In this document: positions 46,601-55,380 of the stretch, piece after piece | How the letters are laid out: every line of letters starts with the position of its first letter | How positions within the stretch are numbered: position 1 is the stretch's first letter | Source of the DNA: Steinernema hermaphroditum | Lineage: Eukaryota; Nematoda; Chromadorea; Rhabditida; Steinernematidae | Direction: 5' to 3' | DNA: 64,000 nt | Assembly (NCBI GenBank): GCA_030435675.1 | Contig: CM059621.1 | Span: forward strand, 7,378,001 to 7,442,000 | Notes under the pieces: generated by a model | Told to the model about the DNA's origin: nothing | What the model saw: only the letters and a program-made list of their open reading frames with translations | The model's database searches: none | Translations under genes and position numbers: made by a program

Positions 46601-47355
46601 TCACGCGTGGCAGAGGTTGGTGGCGCATACACTGCGAAGAGGCGTAGTAATTGCCGGCCAAACTTTAGGTCCAACGCGGAGATTCGTGGCGATACTGGGC
46701 GGAAGGCTTCGACGAAGGGTTTCATTCGGCTACTGACCAGGAAACCGGTTCCGGAGACATCTTCACTGCTCTCTGGTCCTGCGTGATAGAAGCAGAAGCC
46801 AGAGTCATTCAGCTGCAACGATCCAGTTCCTCTCCATCGTAGTTCGGTCAGTGCGATGACATCGATGTTGATCCCTTCGAGTTCTTCTTGCAGCTCCAGT
46901 AGACGTTCACTTGACGCGAGTCGGCGCACGTTGAGCGTTCCAATTGAGAGACGGCCAACGTTGGAGGGTTGGAACATACGTGCCCCTGCTGTTCCAAAGC
47001 TTCTGGGTCACGGGGTCCGCTGGCAGTGGGGGCTGAGGGGGGTGACCGACCGCTCAAAACCCAGAGGAGAGGGGGATAACCGACCGCTCTCCACCGCTAC
47101 ACAAACGAGACTCCCTCGAATACGAAACAATCCAGAAATCAAAGAAGGTTTCCCAGTTCACTTGGGACATTCAAAGAAAGAAATAATGCATTTGTGAAAA
47201 ATCGAACGTCGCTTACCGTAGAAGTTAAAGTCACAAGGCTGCGCCTGACCAGGCGTGCACCGCATCGCCTCGGGGTAGCTCGGAAGACCGTTTCCTCTCT
47301 TGGGCCCACCTGCGGCGCTCTCCGCGTCGATCTCCTGCTCCTCCAGCGCCTGCAT
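43628..47355 (-). CDS. Small single-pass membrane protein with PPAY, LINE in its intron
   Basis: Exons 47355-47217 and 43842-43628 join in phase 1 to give 117 residues. Exon 1 is acidic (MQALEEQEIDAES) with LPSYPEA. Exon 2 opens YPVPAHPPPAYPGTS, a PPxY motif, then has one helix (MCGILCALLFVWLAVLLWIV) and the short tail HSISPRLDKNQM. The intron is 3374 nt, of which 3070 are an RTE-like LINE plus one target copy; without it the intron would be about 304 nt. The donor overlaps TACCGTA (TTACCGTA on the plus strand). The join is inferred from splice sites, phase and the family layout. If the LINE disturbs splicing, the gene may be impaired. Confidence 0.6.
44043..44056. repeat. Target-site duplication, left copy
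   Basis: CCCTCGAATACGAA is repeated exactly at 47113-47126, on the other side of the LINE. Confidence 0.85.
44057..47112 (-). mobile_element. RTE-like LINE, apparently full length
   Basis: This is a 3056-bp non-LTR retrotransposon on the minus strand. It has a 135-bp 5' leader, one uninterrupted 959-residue frame, and a short 3' end with AACAT repeats (ATGTT on the element's sense strand, near 44057-44080). A perfect 14-bp duplication flanks it. The simple-repeat tail, single endonuclease-RT frame and size near 3.2 kb fit the RTE clade. Exact flanks and the intact frame mean a recent insertion. Confidence 0.9.
44098..46977 (-). CDS. LINE polyprotein: APE endonuclease + reverse transcriptase
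   Basis: The frame has 959 residues with no stop. The apurinic-type endonuclease covers about residues 1-240: IGTLNVRRL, the Glu motif ALTELRW, FAVYAPP, LLGDFNAKLG and SSDHRLV. The reverse transcriptase covers about 440-720: PGIDKITVEML, LHKKGDP, NYRPISLLS, EQAGFRKNYST, FVDYEKAFDSV, GVRQGDTISP and the catalytic FADDIALI. The C-terminal part has QRKMERRMVGV and RPLGRPRTRWRDDIRK, usual in RTE-type elements. It acts by nicking the target and priming reverse transcription there. All catalytic motifs seem intact, so it could be active. Confidence 0.92.
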   Translation of the reverse strand: MFQPSNVGRLSIGTLNVRRLASSERLLELQEELEGINIDVIALTELRWRGTGSLQLNDSGFCFYHAGPESSEDVSGTGFLVSSRMKPFVEAFRPVSPRISALDLKFGRQLLRLFAVYAPPTSATRDDEEEDEDEYDSLLETLRSELRAASMPGQRGASSTLRDAIAPRLRVYPALLGDFNAKLGRREEEDEEAVGKFGYGNRNVRGQQLLDFCQEHHLRAVNTFFRARPGRKWTWVSPDGRTKNCIDFVLASRLIRFQSATVLGSCISSSDHRLVRAVIQTPKREVMRHEDRTLKKKHRLNRDLFRMALTTMVPCANQQDCPEDYAYLVAHVQAAAEFARETEEKSPRLSQETKRLFTQRRLLKNRRSTAAERITLTEYNKLIRREIRKDLVKHHQKLVEEAIQRNRGLRQVRREAAIGRRRLTRLRDADGNLCSTSTQLKRTVKAFYESLYASTVDVQYEERETQEECPDLLTSEVEEALKTMRNGTAPGIDKITVEMLKTGRHVLLPWLTKLLNECLRSCSIPQKMADSSTILLHKKGDPLELKNYRPISLLSAIYKLLTKVLTKRIEGILDAAQPVEQAGFRKNYSTIDHLQAINQLVERSREYRLPLFIVFVDYEKAFDSVELNAVWSAVQQQGVPGQITKLLQKIYQEAMSLVNINDEPVPIEIRRGVRQGDTISPKLFTATLEHVFRHLQWEEVGININGSRLSNLRFADDIALIAETAEDLQKMMDELNEASQRAGLKINANKTKLMSTEPTSILLNGSEVERVESFVYLGQEVRLVRDHGKEISRRICSGWNVFKQYKQFLTNPTVEMRWKRRLFNMCVLPAMLYGAETWALTKSACKRLATAQRKMERRMVGVRLVDKKTNDWLREVTKISDVAESAKKRKMKYAWKLANEDEEKWSKRLTDWRPIVSRPLGRPRTRWRDDIRKALRTQAWQNQARRTTLRQWLNIMGSA
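47113..47126. repeat. Target-site duplication, right copy
   Basis: CCCTCGAATACGAA, identical to 44043-44056. Confidence 0.85.
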
Positions 47356-48796
47356 CTCTTCTCTCCGAACTCACAGGGCCAGAGACCTTTCTACCCGTCG
47401 ATCAGCTGGATTCGTTTGTTTTCGCCCGAAGGCAAACAGAGCTCTGGAAAATATTTGGACGCGGAACTCCTGGGAATCGATCGACTCTCGACGACCACTT
47501 TCCCGAAAAGAACGTCTCCGGATCGCTCTGAAATGTTTGATGTGAGTCAGCGTCGCGGAGCGGAGTCGAATATTGGAACGAGCAGAACGACTCGAACGGT
47601 TTTGGAAGCGACGCGGAGATCCAGAGGGTAAACATGGATGTGTCATGGTGGAGGGGGAAGGAAGTGTGTGTTATTAGTCAATTAGACGAAAACTGTCTTC
47701 GAGTGGCTAGTGACCAAGACGAGAAGAAAGTCGTGTAGACGACAAGGAACCGATGGAGTTCACAGGAACTCACCAATGTTCATCGCTTTGTCCTTTTGGG
47801 AGTCCCGATTTCGATCGTTATCTCTGTAGAATTAGGTAAACAGTCGATCCAGAACGGCCTGAAATAGAAACATCAGGAAGATAGCTTCAAGAAGAACGAT
47901 AGAAACACTTCAGTTGTTGTGTTTATCCTCACTTTTGGGATATCCGTGACATAGTGTGTGCTCCATAGGGGAGGAGGATATGCCTGTTGCTGAAAGATTA
48001 GGCCCTTTCGGTCGTCTGATAGTAGTGTTATCTTCTTGTTAAACGAAAGAAACAACCATGCACTTGGCGATTCGTTCTTTTTTCCTCTATGTTTCTACCA
48101 AGGTTTGAGCTACTGAGGGAGGTCTATATAAGACCCTGATGTCGACGATATTGGGTCCGTGGTGTAAGTTAAACTAGTTAATCTGTTTCATTACAAAAGT
48201 GACTCACACGACTTACACACTCACAATATAAAGTACAGTTTCTGCTTCACTACCACCTTCTCTAGAAGACCAAGCATAGCAATATTCCTTTCTAGTTCTA
48301 GACCGGTTTTTGTCTTTTCCTAGACGCATGTCTAGACATCTAGACACTGAGCGAAGAAACCTTATATTCATTTGGCAAAAATCGTGGACCTATGGATTTT
48401 AAACGAGCCTTCGAAGTCTTGGAAGCTCAGCATATTGTGCAGAAAGTAGTGGTCCTTTTTTCCAGACATGTCTAGACACTAGAAGCTTCCAGGTTTCAAA
48501 TCTTGAAGCGATTCGCACCACGAATTCTCCGGGATTAAATGCTTTTTTCGCGGTCCTGTCGCGTAATCAATGCATCAGTTCTCCCAAGATCAGCTCCCAC
48601 AATGACCATGAATACATTTCATTCCTCTTACAATTAAAGACACATTTGTTTTCATGTGGTGATTCATCCGGAAAGTCGCCAAACCACGAGGTCTCCGGTC
48701 TCCGAAGGGTGTTCAAACGCAAACAGCGCTGTTTTCTTCATGAAAACCATTTATTTGCCCCTTCACAAATTGGACCTCAGAAGAAAGTGAATCGGC
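47356..48796. other. Intergenic with an orphan TATA box and GTCTAGAC repeats
   Basis: A strong TATATAAG lies at 48125-48132 with no gene I can read downstream of it. From about 48290 to 48490 there are repeated TCTAGAC words, including two full palindromes GTCTAGAC (48330-48337 and 48470-48477). No coding sequence is supported. Confidence 0.45.
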
Positions 48797-49027
48797 ATGG
48801 GAGATCTCGAGTCGGTCTCCGACGAAGACCTCGTGAAACCAGGTTCTTTGTCAACCGCTCACCGTAATTCCCCTCGTTTAGACGAGAGAAAGGCCTCCGA
48901 GTACGTCGTTACCAGCTGTGGATCGATCTGCTACAACGCCAGAAAGACTCTCTACTACCTACTAGTCGCTCTCTTCTTCATCTTCGGATCGCTTCTTTTC
49001 TTTTATCTCGTTGTGATTAGCATGTGA
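48797..49027 (+). CDS. Small single-pass membrane protein
   Basis: The frame is open for 76 residues. A 39-nt phase-1 intron at 48843-48881 (CCAG|GTTCTT to GTTTAG) is likely and would leave 63. The N-terminus is acidic (MGDLESVSDEDLVKP). A central part with Cys (VVTSCGSICYNARKT) leads to one helix (LYYLLVALFFIFGSLLFFYL) that runs to the end (VVISM). It converges on the minus-strand gene at 49044, the two stops being only 16 bp apart. It has the same layout as the two-exon membrane set. No PPxY. Confidence 0.65.
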   Translation: MGDLESVSDEDLVKPGSLSTAHRNSPRLDERKASEYVVTSCGSICYNARKTLYYLLVALFFIFGSLLFFYLVVISM

Positions 49028-49043
49028 ACGGGAAATAAGATGG

Positions 49044-49222
49044 TCAGAGAAGTGAGTAAACAGCAAAGCAGACGAGAACCACGACGAGAAGCGCGACTGA
49101 GGTGGCCACAAAGATCCAGCCGAGGTCCCGCTCACTCCTCGCTGGCTGAAATGGATCTGAAGAGGGCGCTGGTGGGGTGGCAGGTGGGAAAACTTACGGA
49201 AAAGTGGACTGTTTTCGGTCAT
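49044..49222 (-). CDS. Tiny single-pass membrane protein
   Basis: Exons 49222-49198 and 49156-49044 are separated by a 41-nt phase-1 intron and give 45 residues, too short for a usual gene caller. Exon 1 encodes MTENSPLF. Exon 2 gives HPFQPARSERD, one helix (LGWIFVATSVALLVVVLVCF) and AVYSLL. The intron size and phase match its neighbours, which is the main support. It is convergent with the gene at 48797. Confidence 0.5.
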
Positions 49223-49861
49223 GAGGACAGGGAAGAAGGATGATTGGTGGGCAAACAACCCTACAGGCGAATGTGCTTCGACGAAATCATGCAGAGCTGA
49301 CGAAATAAGGGAGTGATTCACATCGTTCTCTGCGGCTATTTGAGAGACGAACCTCGCTTTGGAACATGGAGCTTGTCATAGCGACTTTCATGAAGAGAGG
49401 AACATCTCGTTTCAAAGACTTCAAATCGCTCCGTCTCTGTTACAAGTACCTTTAAGATTTGAGTACTGAGCGGAAGCCGAGTCGGACTCTCTGATTTAAA
49501 ATCCTTGTAAGGTCTTCACAAACGTGCTTAAGGGTTTGTGTCGGCATTGTATTTACCTTCAGTCGCTTTGTCCACATTCTTGTGACTCTGATGAAACGAC
49601 CACGAAAGGGTGAACACAGAGAAGTCGTTGCTAGGGCCAGAGGAAGGCATTTATCTCCTGAATGTTGAATTCTCGATTCCTAGCACGCCAATTGTCGACG
49701 GTCGAATCTTAGCCTGGCGCTCCTGCATAAAAGCCCGAATTGACCATCTCAGTGACCGCTCGGGTTTGAATTACCCGTGAATCACATCAGAAAACAGTCA
49801 ATAAGCCAGGGGGCTGCTCTCATTCGGGCGATAGGCTATATCAACTGCTACTCCACTCCCG
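49223..49861. other. Intergenic, nothing recognised
   Basis: No gene is seen. A TATAT at about 49837-49841 lies only 20 nt before the next start codon, too close for a standard TATA box unless the real start is further in. Confidence 0.4.
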
Positions 49862-50175
49862 ATGGCGCTCCCGTCGCCTTCCGAAGAACTCTCGCCTCCT
49901 CCGCACTACGACTCCCTCTACACTGTCCCTCAAAGTAACCTTTCGCCCCTGCCCCTTGCATTTTCCCTTCAGGACCCAGTCTTTTCCGACGCCTGCTCCA
50001 AGATCGCAACGTGCAGAGGAAACTCGCTTACGGCTTCTTCGTCCTCTGTCTCTCGCTCCTTTTCCTCGGGACCATCGGCGCCATGGTGGTCGTCATTGTG
50101 CGGAGTCGCCGCGTGGACGACGCCGTCGACGACATCCACAGCCATCTCAAGAATCCATCTTTGCACCAGAGGTAG
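49862..50175 (+). CDS. Small single-pass membrane protein with PPHY
   Basis: Exons 49862-49934 and 49973-50175 with a 38-nt phase-1 intron give 91 residues. Exon 1 has SEELSPPPHYDSLYTV, a PPxY motif with a second Tyr three residues on. Exon 2 begins with a basic stretch (RPSLFRRLLQDRNVQRK), then one helix (LAYGFFVLCLSLLFLGTIGA, extending to VVIV), then RSRRVDD and a soluble tail to residue 91. Basic residues flank both sides, so orientation is unclear. It belongs to the two-exon membrane set and is followed in the same direction by the gene at 50550. Confidence 0.72.
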
Positions 50176-50549
50176 AAGAAATGAAGCGCTCAAGTGTCTA
50201 ATGTATGTATATGTCTACATGCTCCATGTGTTGCCCATTTTTCTGTCTTTTGAATTGAGAGAAACGTCGCCATTGTCATACTGTGCAAATAAGGCAAACA
50301 AAGGAAAATCCAAGCGTCGCCTTGGTTCACTTGGCAAAATCGTAGCCGTACCGTCACCTCTTATCACATCGCGGCACGAGCTGCACTCGTAAATGCTGCA
50401 GCGAAATCGTCATTTCCGGCGCCATTCCTGCAGGGAACGCCCTACCTCGCCGATCAGGGCGCTTTCGATTTCGGCGCGCTCGAGACCTTCGCCTCTGATA
50501 AGCACGACCCGACTGATTGTTGACTCTGCCTCGTCCCCCACTCGCCCCA

Positions 50550-50940
50550 ATGGAGTCTCTTTCGCAACTTCCTTCCACTTCTGCCGCCTGCCGTCAGCAG
50601 CTTCCTCCACAAGCCGAATGCCAGAGTCCTCGGCCGACGAAGATTCAGATCGAAGTCTCCCCTAGAGGTAATCATCGAAATCATTTGGACATTTGCGAAA
50701 TCGTTTTGTGTGCATTTCGATACGATTTTATTCCTTTCAGAAGAAGTCCACGTCACCGCCAACTCCTACTGCCTCCAGCGTCTCCACCCGAAACACCCCG
50801 TCCGACCAAGGCACGTCGGCCTCACCGTCTTCGTTGTGGCCCTGGGCCTCGTGGCCGGCGCCGCCGTCGTCCTCTTGATCGTCCTGATGGCACGAGAGCG
50901 CAAAGGCGGCTTCAACCACCACTACGTCGTCGTGAGATGA
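50550..50940 (+). CDS. Small single-pass membrane protein
   Basis: Exons 50550-50667 and 50741-50940 with a 73-nt phase-1 intron give 105 residues. Exon 1 is hydrophilic, rich in Gln, Ser and Pro (SLSQLPSTSAACRQQLPPQ). Exon 2 has HPKHPVRPRH before one helix (GLTVFVVALGLVAGAAVVLL, then IVLM) and a basic tail (ARERKGGFNHHYVVVR). The tail's end VVVR is unlike the other members. It lies 374 bp downstream of the gene at 49862 in the same direction. No homologue is recognised. Confidence 0.65.
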
Positions 50941-51548
50941 TGCGCCTAAAGACGTTCCCTATCTGCTGATAAACACATAGCACGCTCCTTTTGTGCTCCT
51001 TGATAAAGGAATTAGGAAGTCCTGTGCTGTGGGAGCTCGCGTATGGTGAACAAAATGCACCAGTTTTGGTACGAAGGGCAGGCTTTCCCAGAAGGGCAGG
51101 CGTTGTAAGACGCTGATGTTGTAAGCCTTCGAAATTTAAAAGAAAAATTCTTTAAGGTCTTTCCAGTGGTCCAGTCATTGAAGCGTTCCACGAAATAGAC
51201 GAACTGTTGGCGTTTGCGGCTCAAGTAAAACAAGCAGCCTTAACACAATCGTGCCAATGCATCGTGGCTTTATGAACGCCATAAAACGTCAGTCGTTGTT
51301 TGTGAGCGGAGAGGTACGTGTGTTTACGGTCGCCAGAATAGAATCTGGTCGAAGCGGCGAATGTGATTTATGATACGATTTGATAGGCATTGAAATGAGG
51401 AGTTGCTTGTACCAAAGATGGACTCGAGAGAGTCGGTGGTTTAAGAATCAGCCTGACCCCCAACAGTGATACATTTCAAGAGAGCTCCTTCAACTTTATT
51501 CAGTTAGTAAGGCACAAACTGTGCTCAGAAGTCACTGTCAGAATCAGC
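50941..51548. other. Intergenic, nothing recognised
   Basis: No frame is supported on either strand. Confidence 0.4.
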
Positions 51549-51906
51549 TCACTGCTTTTGTCCTTTCCTCGAAATTCGTCCCTGCAGCTTCGTGGGAATG
51601 ACGGGGAAGCCCCGCCGCTTTCCACCGCTTACTTTCGGAGAGCGCTTCTTCGGGTTTTGGGGCTGAGTGGTGCCACTTCCTTCCTGGAAAGGGTTATCCA
51701 GGTCTTCGTAAATAACGACTGGTCGTTTTTCAGCAGCCAAAGGAGGTGCCTCAGTTTTACTTCTCGGATGGGAGAAGTCATTCCGCATTCCTCTTCTCGA
51801 CTAGTCCGCGTTTCACACCCGTCCCGCCCGACATCGCACCCACTTTCTTCCTTTGGAGCTTTATGATATCATCGAGTGCCATATTGATCTTGGCAGAAAT
51901 TGACAT
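51549..51906 (-). CDS. UAP56-binding-motif protein, two exons
   Basis: Exons 51906-51844 and 51800-51549 are joined by a 43-nt phase-0 intron and give 104 residues. Exon 1 encodes SAKINMALDDIIKLQRKK, again the ALY/REF-type N-terminal motif. Exon 2 is basic and contains KRPVVIYEDLDNPF, close to IATYEDLDAHV in the protein at 36444, so these two are nearer relatives of each other than of the duplicated pair. It ends KLQGRISRKGQKQ. It is the only member with an intron. Without that intron the first frame stops early, so the model rests on the splice. Confidence 0.65.
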
Positions 51907-52112
51907 CTTTGCAAAGCAACAGTGATTACATGTGGATCCTTATTTAGCTTTAATTTGAAAAAGTAATGCTGCATGCATGTCGGCATAGCATCTACAGAGC
52001 TTTCCAATTCCAGAGAAATATTCTGAACCAGCTTTCAGAGGAAATTATTATCACAGCAATCAAACAAATGGGTACAACAAAAAGTTAACTAACGAGTAAA
52101 GGTTTGCAGGGA

Positions 52113-52538
52113 TCAAAGCCGAGATACGTTCCGAGTTGGCGTCGTCCGATTCGGATTCCCTGGCGGAATATACTTCTTCGTCGGCGTTGTGGCGGTCGGA
52201 GACATCGTCTTCGGCGACTTGCCCAAAGGAGATTCAACGCGCTTCTTTTCGGACACCTTCAGCTTCCTCCGCTCTTCCATCTCGGCCTCGTCGACAATTC
52301 GAACACTCCGCAGGAAGTCGAGCACCTCCACCATTTTCTGCATTGCGTTCGCGTGGTACTGTAGCGCGTTCATATCGATGCCGGCGACGCGGTCCACTGT
52401 GTGACGGCACAGAAGATCCAGGATTCGCTGCACATCGGCGTCAGAGCACTTCCCGAGAAGTTCCAGCGTCTCCAGCGCTTCTTTCTTCACTTCTTCACGT
52501 CGCTTCACCGCCATCCGCTGTTCCTCCCGCGTACTCAT
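52113..52538 (-). CDS. Small helical coiled-coil protein, unknown
   Basis: The frame gives 141 residues from the ATG at 52538. The sequence is mostly helix with heptad character (AVKRREEVKKEALETLELLG, ADVQRILDLLCRHTVD, ALQYHANAMQKMVEVLDFLR). A basic Ser/Thr/Pro tail follows (SPTATTPTKKYIPPG). The size and make-up resemble small subunits of coiled-coil complexes such as BLOC-1/BORC, but I see no decisive motif. The frame stays open upstream to 52637, and an exon could begin after a TTTCAG at about 52598, so the start is not certain. Confidence 0.55.
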   Translation of the reverse strand: MSTREEQRMAVKRREEVKKEALETLELLGKCSDADVQRILDLLCRHTVDRVAGIDMNALQYHANAMQKMVEVLDFLRSVRIVDEAEMEERRKLKVSEKKRVESPLGKSPKTMSPTATTPTKKYIPPGNPNRTTPTRNVSRL

Positions 52539-52874
52539 CGCAGCCAACCGCACTCCGTCTGTCAGAATAACCCTTCTGACTCTCCATCGCTCGTCTGAAA
52601 TCTTTTTCTGTCTGTAGACATGCAAGGTTATATGCAATTGTAGAATGAGAGCGGTCTGTTTTGGGTCTCAGCGCGATCGGCGCTAGAAAGTGGGCGTGGC
52701 TTACTGTACCGATTTTTCAACGGCTGCAAACCGCAAAAGTGGAAGCTGAAGTAAATCACTTTTCGGGAATTTGGATTTTAGTTTGTAAATGCAAAGTACC
52801 TACTAGTTGTTCTCTCGCGTTTGTGCTTGGCACTGTTCATTTGATTTTCTACAGTACTTATTCAGCCTTCTCTG
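52539..52874. other. Divergent intergenic region
   Basis: It probably holds promoters for the small coiled-coil gene and the NOP9-like gene. No gene or clear motif is seen. Confidence 0.4.
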
Positions 52875-55219
52875 ATGGCACCAGGCCGAGGAAATTTCGG
52901 CAACAAGCGCCGGGCGGACAACTGGCACGACGGAAACAACTTCAAAAGAAGAAATTACGAAGACAACGCAGAAAGCGATCATCAGGTGAAGAGAGAAGCT
53001 GTCGAAACTTACGGAGAAGACCATGCCGGAGTCCACGTTGAGGAGGGGCAGTTCGGGATACGCGCCGTGCGGGGAGAATTCCCACGCGAACTCGTGACCT
53101 ACCTGAAGGAGATGAAGAACTTGATCAAAAATGACCCCGATGTCGGTGAGTACATGAATCTTCTGTGCATGATATGGTACGAAATCTCAGATGCGAGTCT
53201 TTTGATGACTCAGATCAGAAACAACGTGAACGAGGAGGAGTACCGGTTGTGCCTGTTCCAAGAGAGCAGCCGACTGTTGGAAGATCTCTTCACGAGTCCC
53301 GAAGATGCGATTCACTTGCTTTCACAAGTGTTGCGGCGCAAAAAGCACGTGCTTTCTGAGATCCTTTTTGATGGGTGCGGCTCCCGTGTTCTGCAAACGA
53401 TGTTTACCGTCATCGCTGGCAGATCGGAGGACATTGTTGAAGTAAGTTGATGTTGCGACATCCACCCGGAAGCGCGCCCTCCGAATTGCGACGTTGCGAC
53501 ATCCCTTCGAATTTGCGATGTCCATGAAATGTCGTTCTCTACACATTCGGCTTGTGCAATAAGAAAAGTCAGAATATTTAAGACTAGAGGACTATGAGAG
53601 ACTACTTCGGGGGACACGGTTTGCCCTAGCTCCCTCCGTGCACAGTGTCGTTTAAACCCATTGATGTTTTGTACCGCAACATACGGATTCTAATTACATC
53701 TTCGTTTAGATTGTCACGCGGTTCGTTGACCTGGTCGCCGAGAATTACGACGATGCTGTTGTGTCCAGGACTGCCAGTTTCGTCATTCGCTCTTTGGGCA
53801 GTACATGTGTCATGACCCCTTTCGAAGCGCGGCGCAATTATCGCAGCTGCCTCACTAACAAAATTGCGAAAGCACCAAAACTTGACGCAGCGCTCCGACA
53901 ACAATTTGAACGTCTCTCACATTTGGTTTTTAACTATGCTTCCATGAAGGGTTTGTGCCCCCGAATTTACACACCACAAGATTTTGGTTTTAGATTACAT
54001 GGACAACAACTGTATTTCGTTGGTGATGCAAGATTTTGCTTACTACGATACTATCGCAAAGACTGGAATTTCGAACCAGTTCGTGATGGATTTCCTGCAG
54101 AACTCAGAAGAGGAGTTCGTTTCGTCCTTGAAATCCGGCAATGCTTCTCGCGTTTGGGATGTCCTCATGACAACCATCAAGGACGACTTGAGAGTAAACA
54201 TCTACGATCTCGCGCTAAGCAACCATCTCTACAACATCGCGAAAGACGATCGAGCGCGCTACTGTATCGAAATGTTTATCAGTTCGACCAAGGATCAACA
54301 ACTTGTAAGAAGGTGCATTTACCTTGATGATGTCCAAGACTCACTTTTTAGATCGAAAACATAGTTGAAGAATTGGGAGATAACATTAACCAGCTTTTGA
54401 CTCATAGGAGAGAAGTCATTGTTTCTGCAATGCTGAACGCCGTTTCAAGGCACAAGGACAAGGAGATCCAGCAAAGAGTATTTGAACCTACTTGGGAGTT
54501 TTACGGCGAAGATGTTAGACACGTACTTGCCGGTAAACCTGCCAGTGATTCCAGCCCCCTGGGACCTGAAACCTGGAATCTCACCGGGTACGTATTCATC
54601 GCTTGGGCTATGTCACATGGACAGCGTTTCAGAATTATTATGACTGAAAACATGTTGAAGCTAGCCTCGACTCCTCTCCAAAAACAAATCGAGCAAATGG
54701 GCGTGGACGAGTTGATCGCGATGGCGGATCACCCGAAAGCTCGATTTGTTTTGGAAGTTTATTTTGATCAGAAACATATTGAGGAGAAAGATAAGGTCGA
54801 ATTCATGATGAAATTCAAGGTACTTGTTCCCATCAAGGAATAGATCACATATGTACATTTAGGGACGGCTTGTCGACCTGCTTTCACTGCGTAACACGGG
54901 CGCTGTTTTCCGCAATTTCTGGAGGCTACCGTTGTCGTCAAAGGACGCCTACCAGCTAAAATACGACATTATGAAGGAACTGACAAGCAACTTCGGATCG
55001 GTAAGTTGCACTGAATTAGTCACTTGACCACATGTATAAATTTAGTGTCACACAAAGAGTTGGCGATCGGTCATGGAAGAACTTCAAGTGACATCGTTCA
55101 GAACTAATGAAACCGACTGGTTGAAGAAGAACAGTTTCCCGAAGGAACTGTACAAGAATGACTTCCAAGGCACAGGGAAACACGGGAAAGGGAAGAAGCG
55201 CCATTTTTCGCGAAAGTGA
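52875..55219 (+). CDS. NOP9-like PUF-repeat protein
   Basis: Exons 52875-53441, 53710-53950, 53994-54304, 54352-54819, 54863-55000 and 55046-55219 give 632 residues, near NOP9 size. The basic N-terminus (GRGNFGNKRRADNW) is followed by many Pumilio-like helical repeats with the usual end-of-repeat pattern: GCGSRVLQTMFTVI, SRTASFVIRSLGS, NASRVWDVLMT, HPKARFVLEVYFD, NTGAVFRNFW. The C-terminus is basic (GKHGKGKKRHFSRK), fitting a nucleolar protein. In yeast and animals NOP9 binds pre-18S rRNA in 90S/pre-40S particles. PUM3/Puf6-type proteins are the main alternative. It lies 161 bp upstream of the MUT-7 gene on the same strand, so the two could be an operon. Confidence 0.7.
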
Positions 55220-55380
55220 TGAGAGATGGAGCTGTCGTTGTTATTGTTGTTACTTGTTTCTTGTTGACTTTACACATTAAAATCTCACATAGTTCGTTTG
55301 TTGATCCTCGCTGGTTGTTGTATCCCCAGATACATTGCAGTTTCGTGCTAGATGGTACCATATTATGCTCGGATTCCAGG

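Noticed and set aside
44088..46786. Several plus-strand open frames across 44.1-46.8 kb
   Set aside because: They are antisense shadows of the LINE frame, whose minus-strand product has clear catalytic motifs.
48120..48230. Possible small RNA or spliced-leader gene after TATATAAG
   Set aside because: No spliced-leader sequence, Sm site with stem or tRNA-like boxes can be read; only the TATA-like word is clear.
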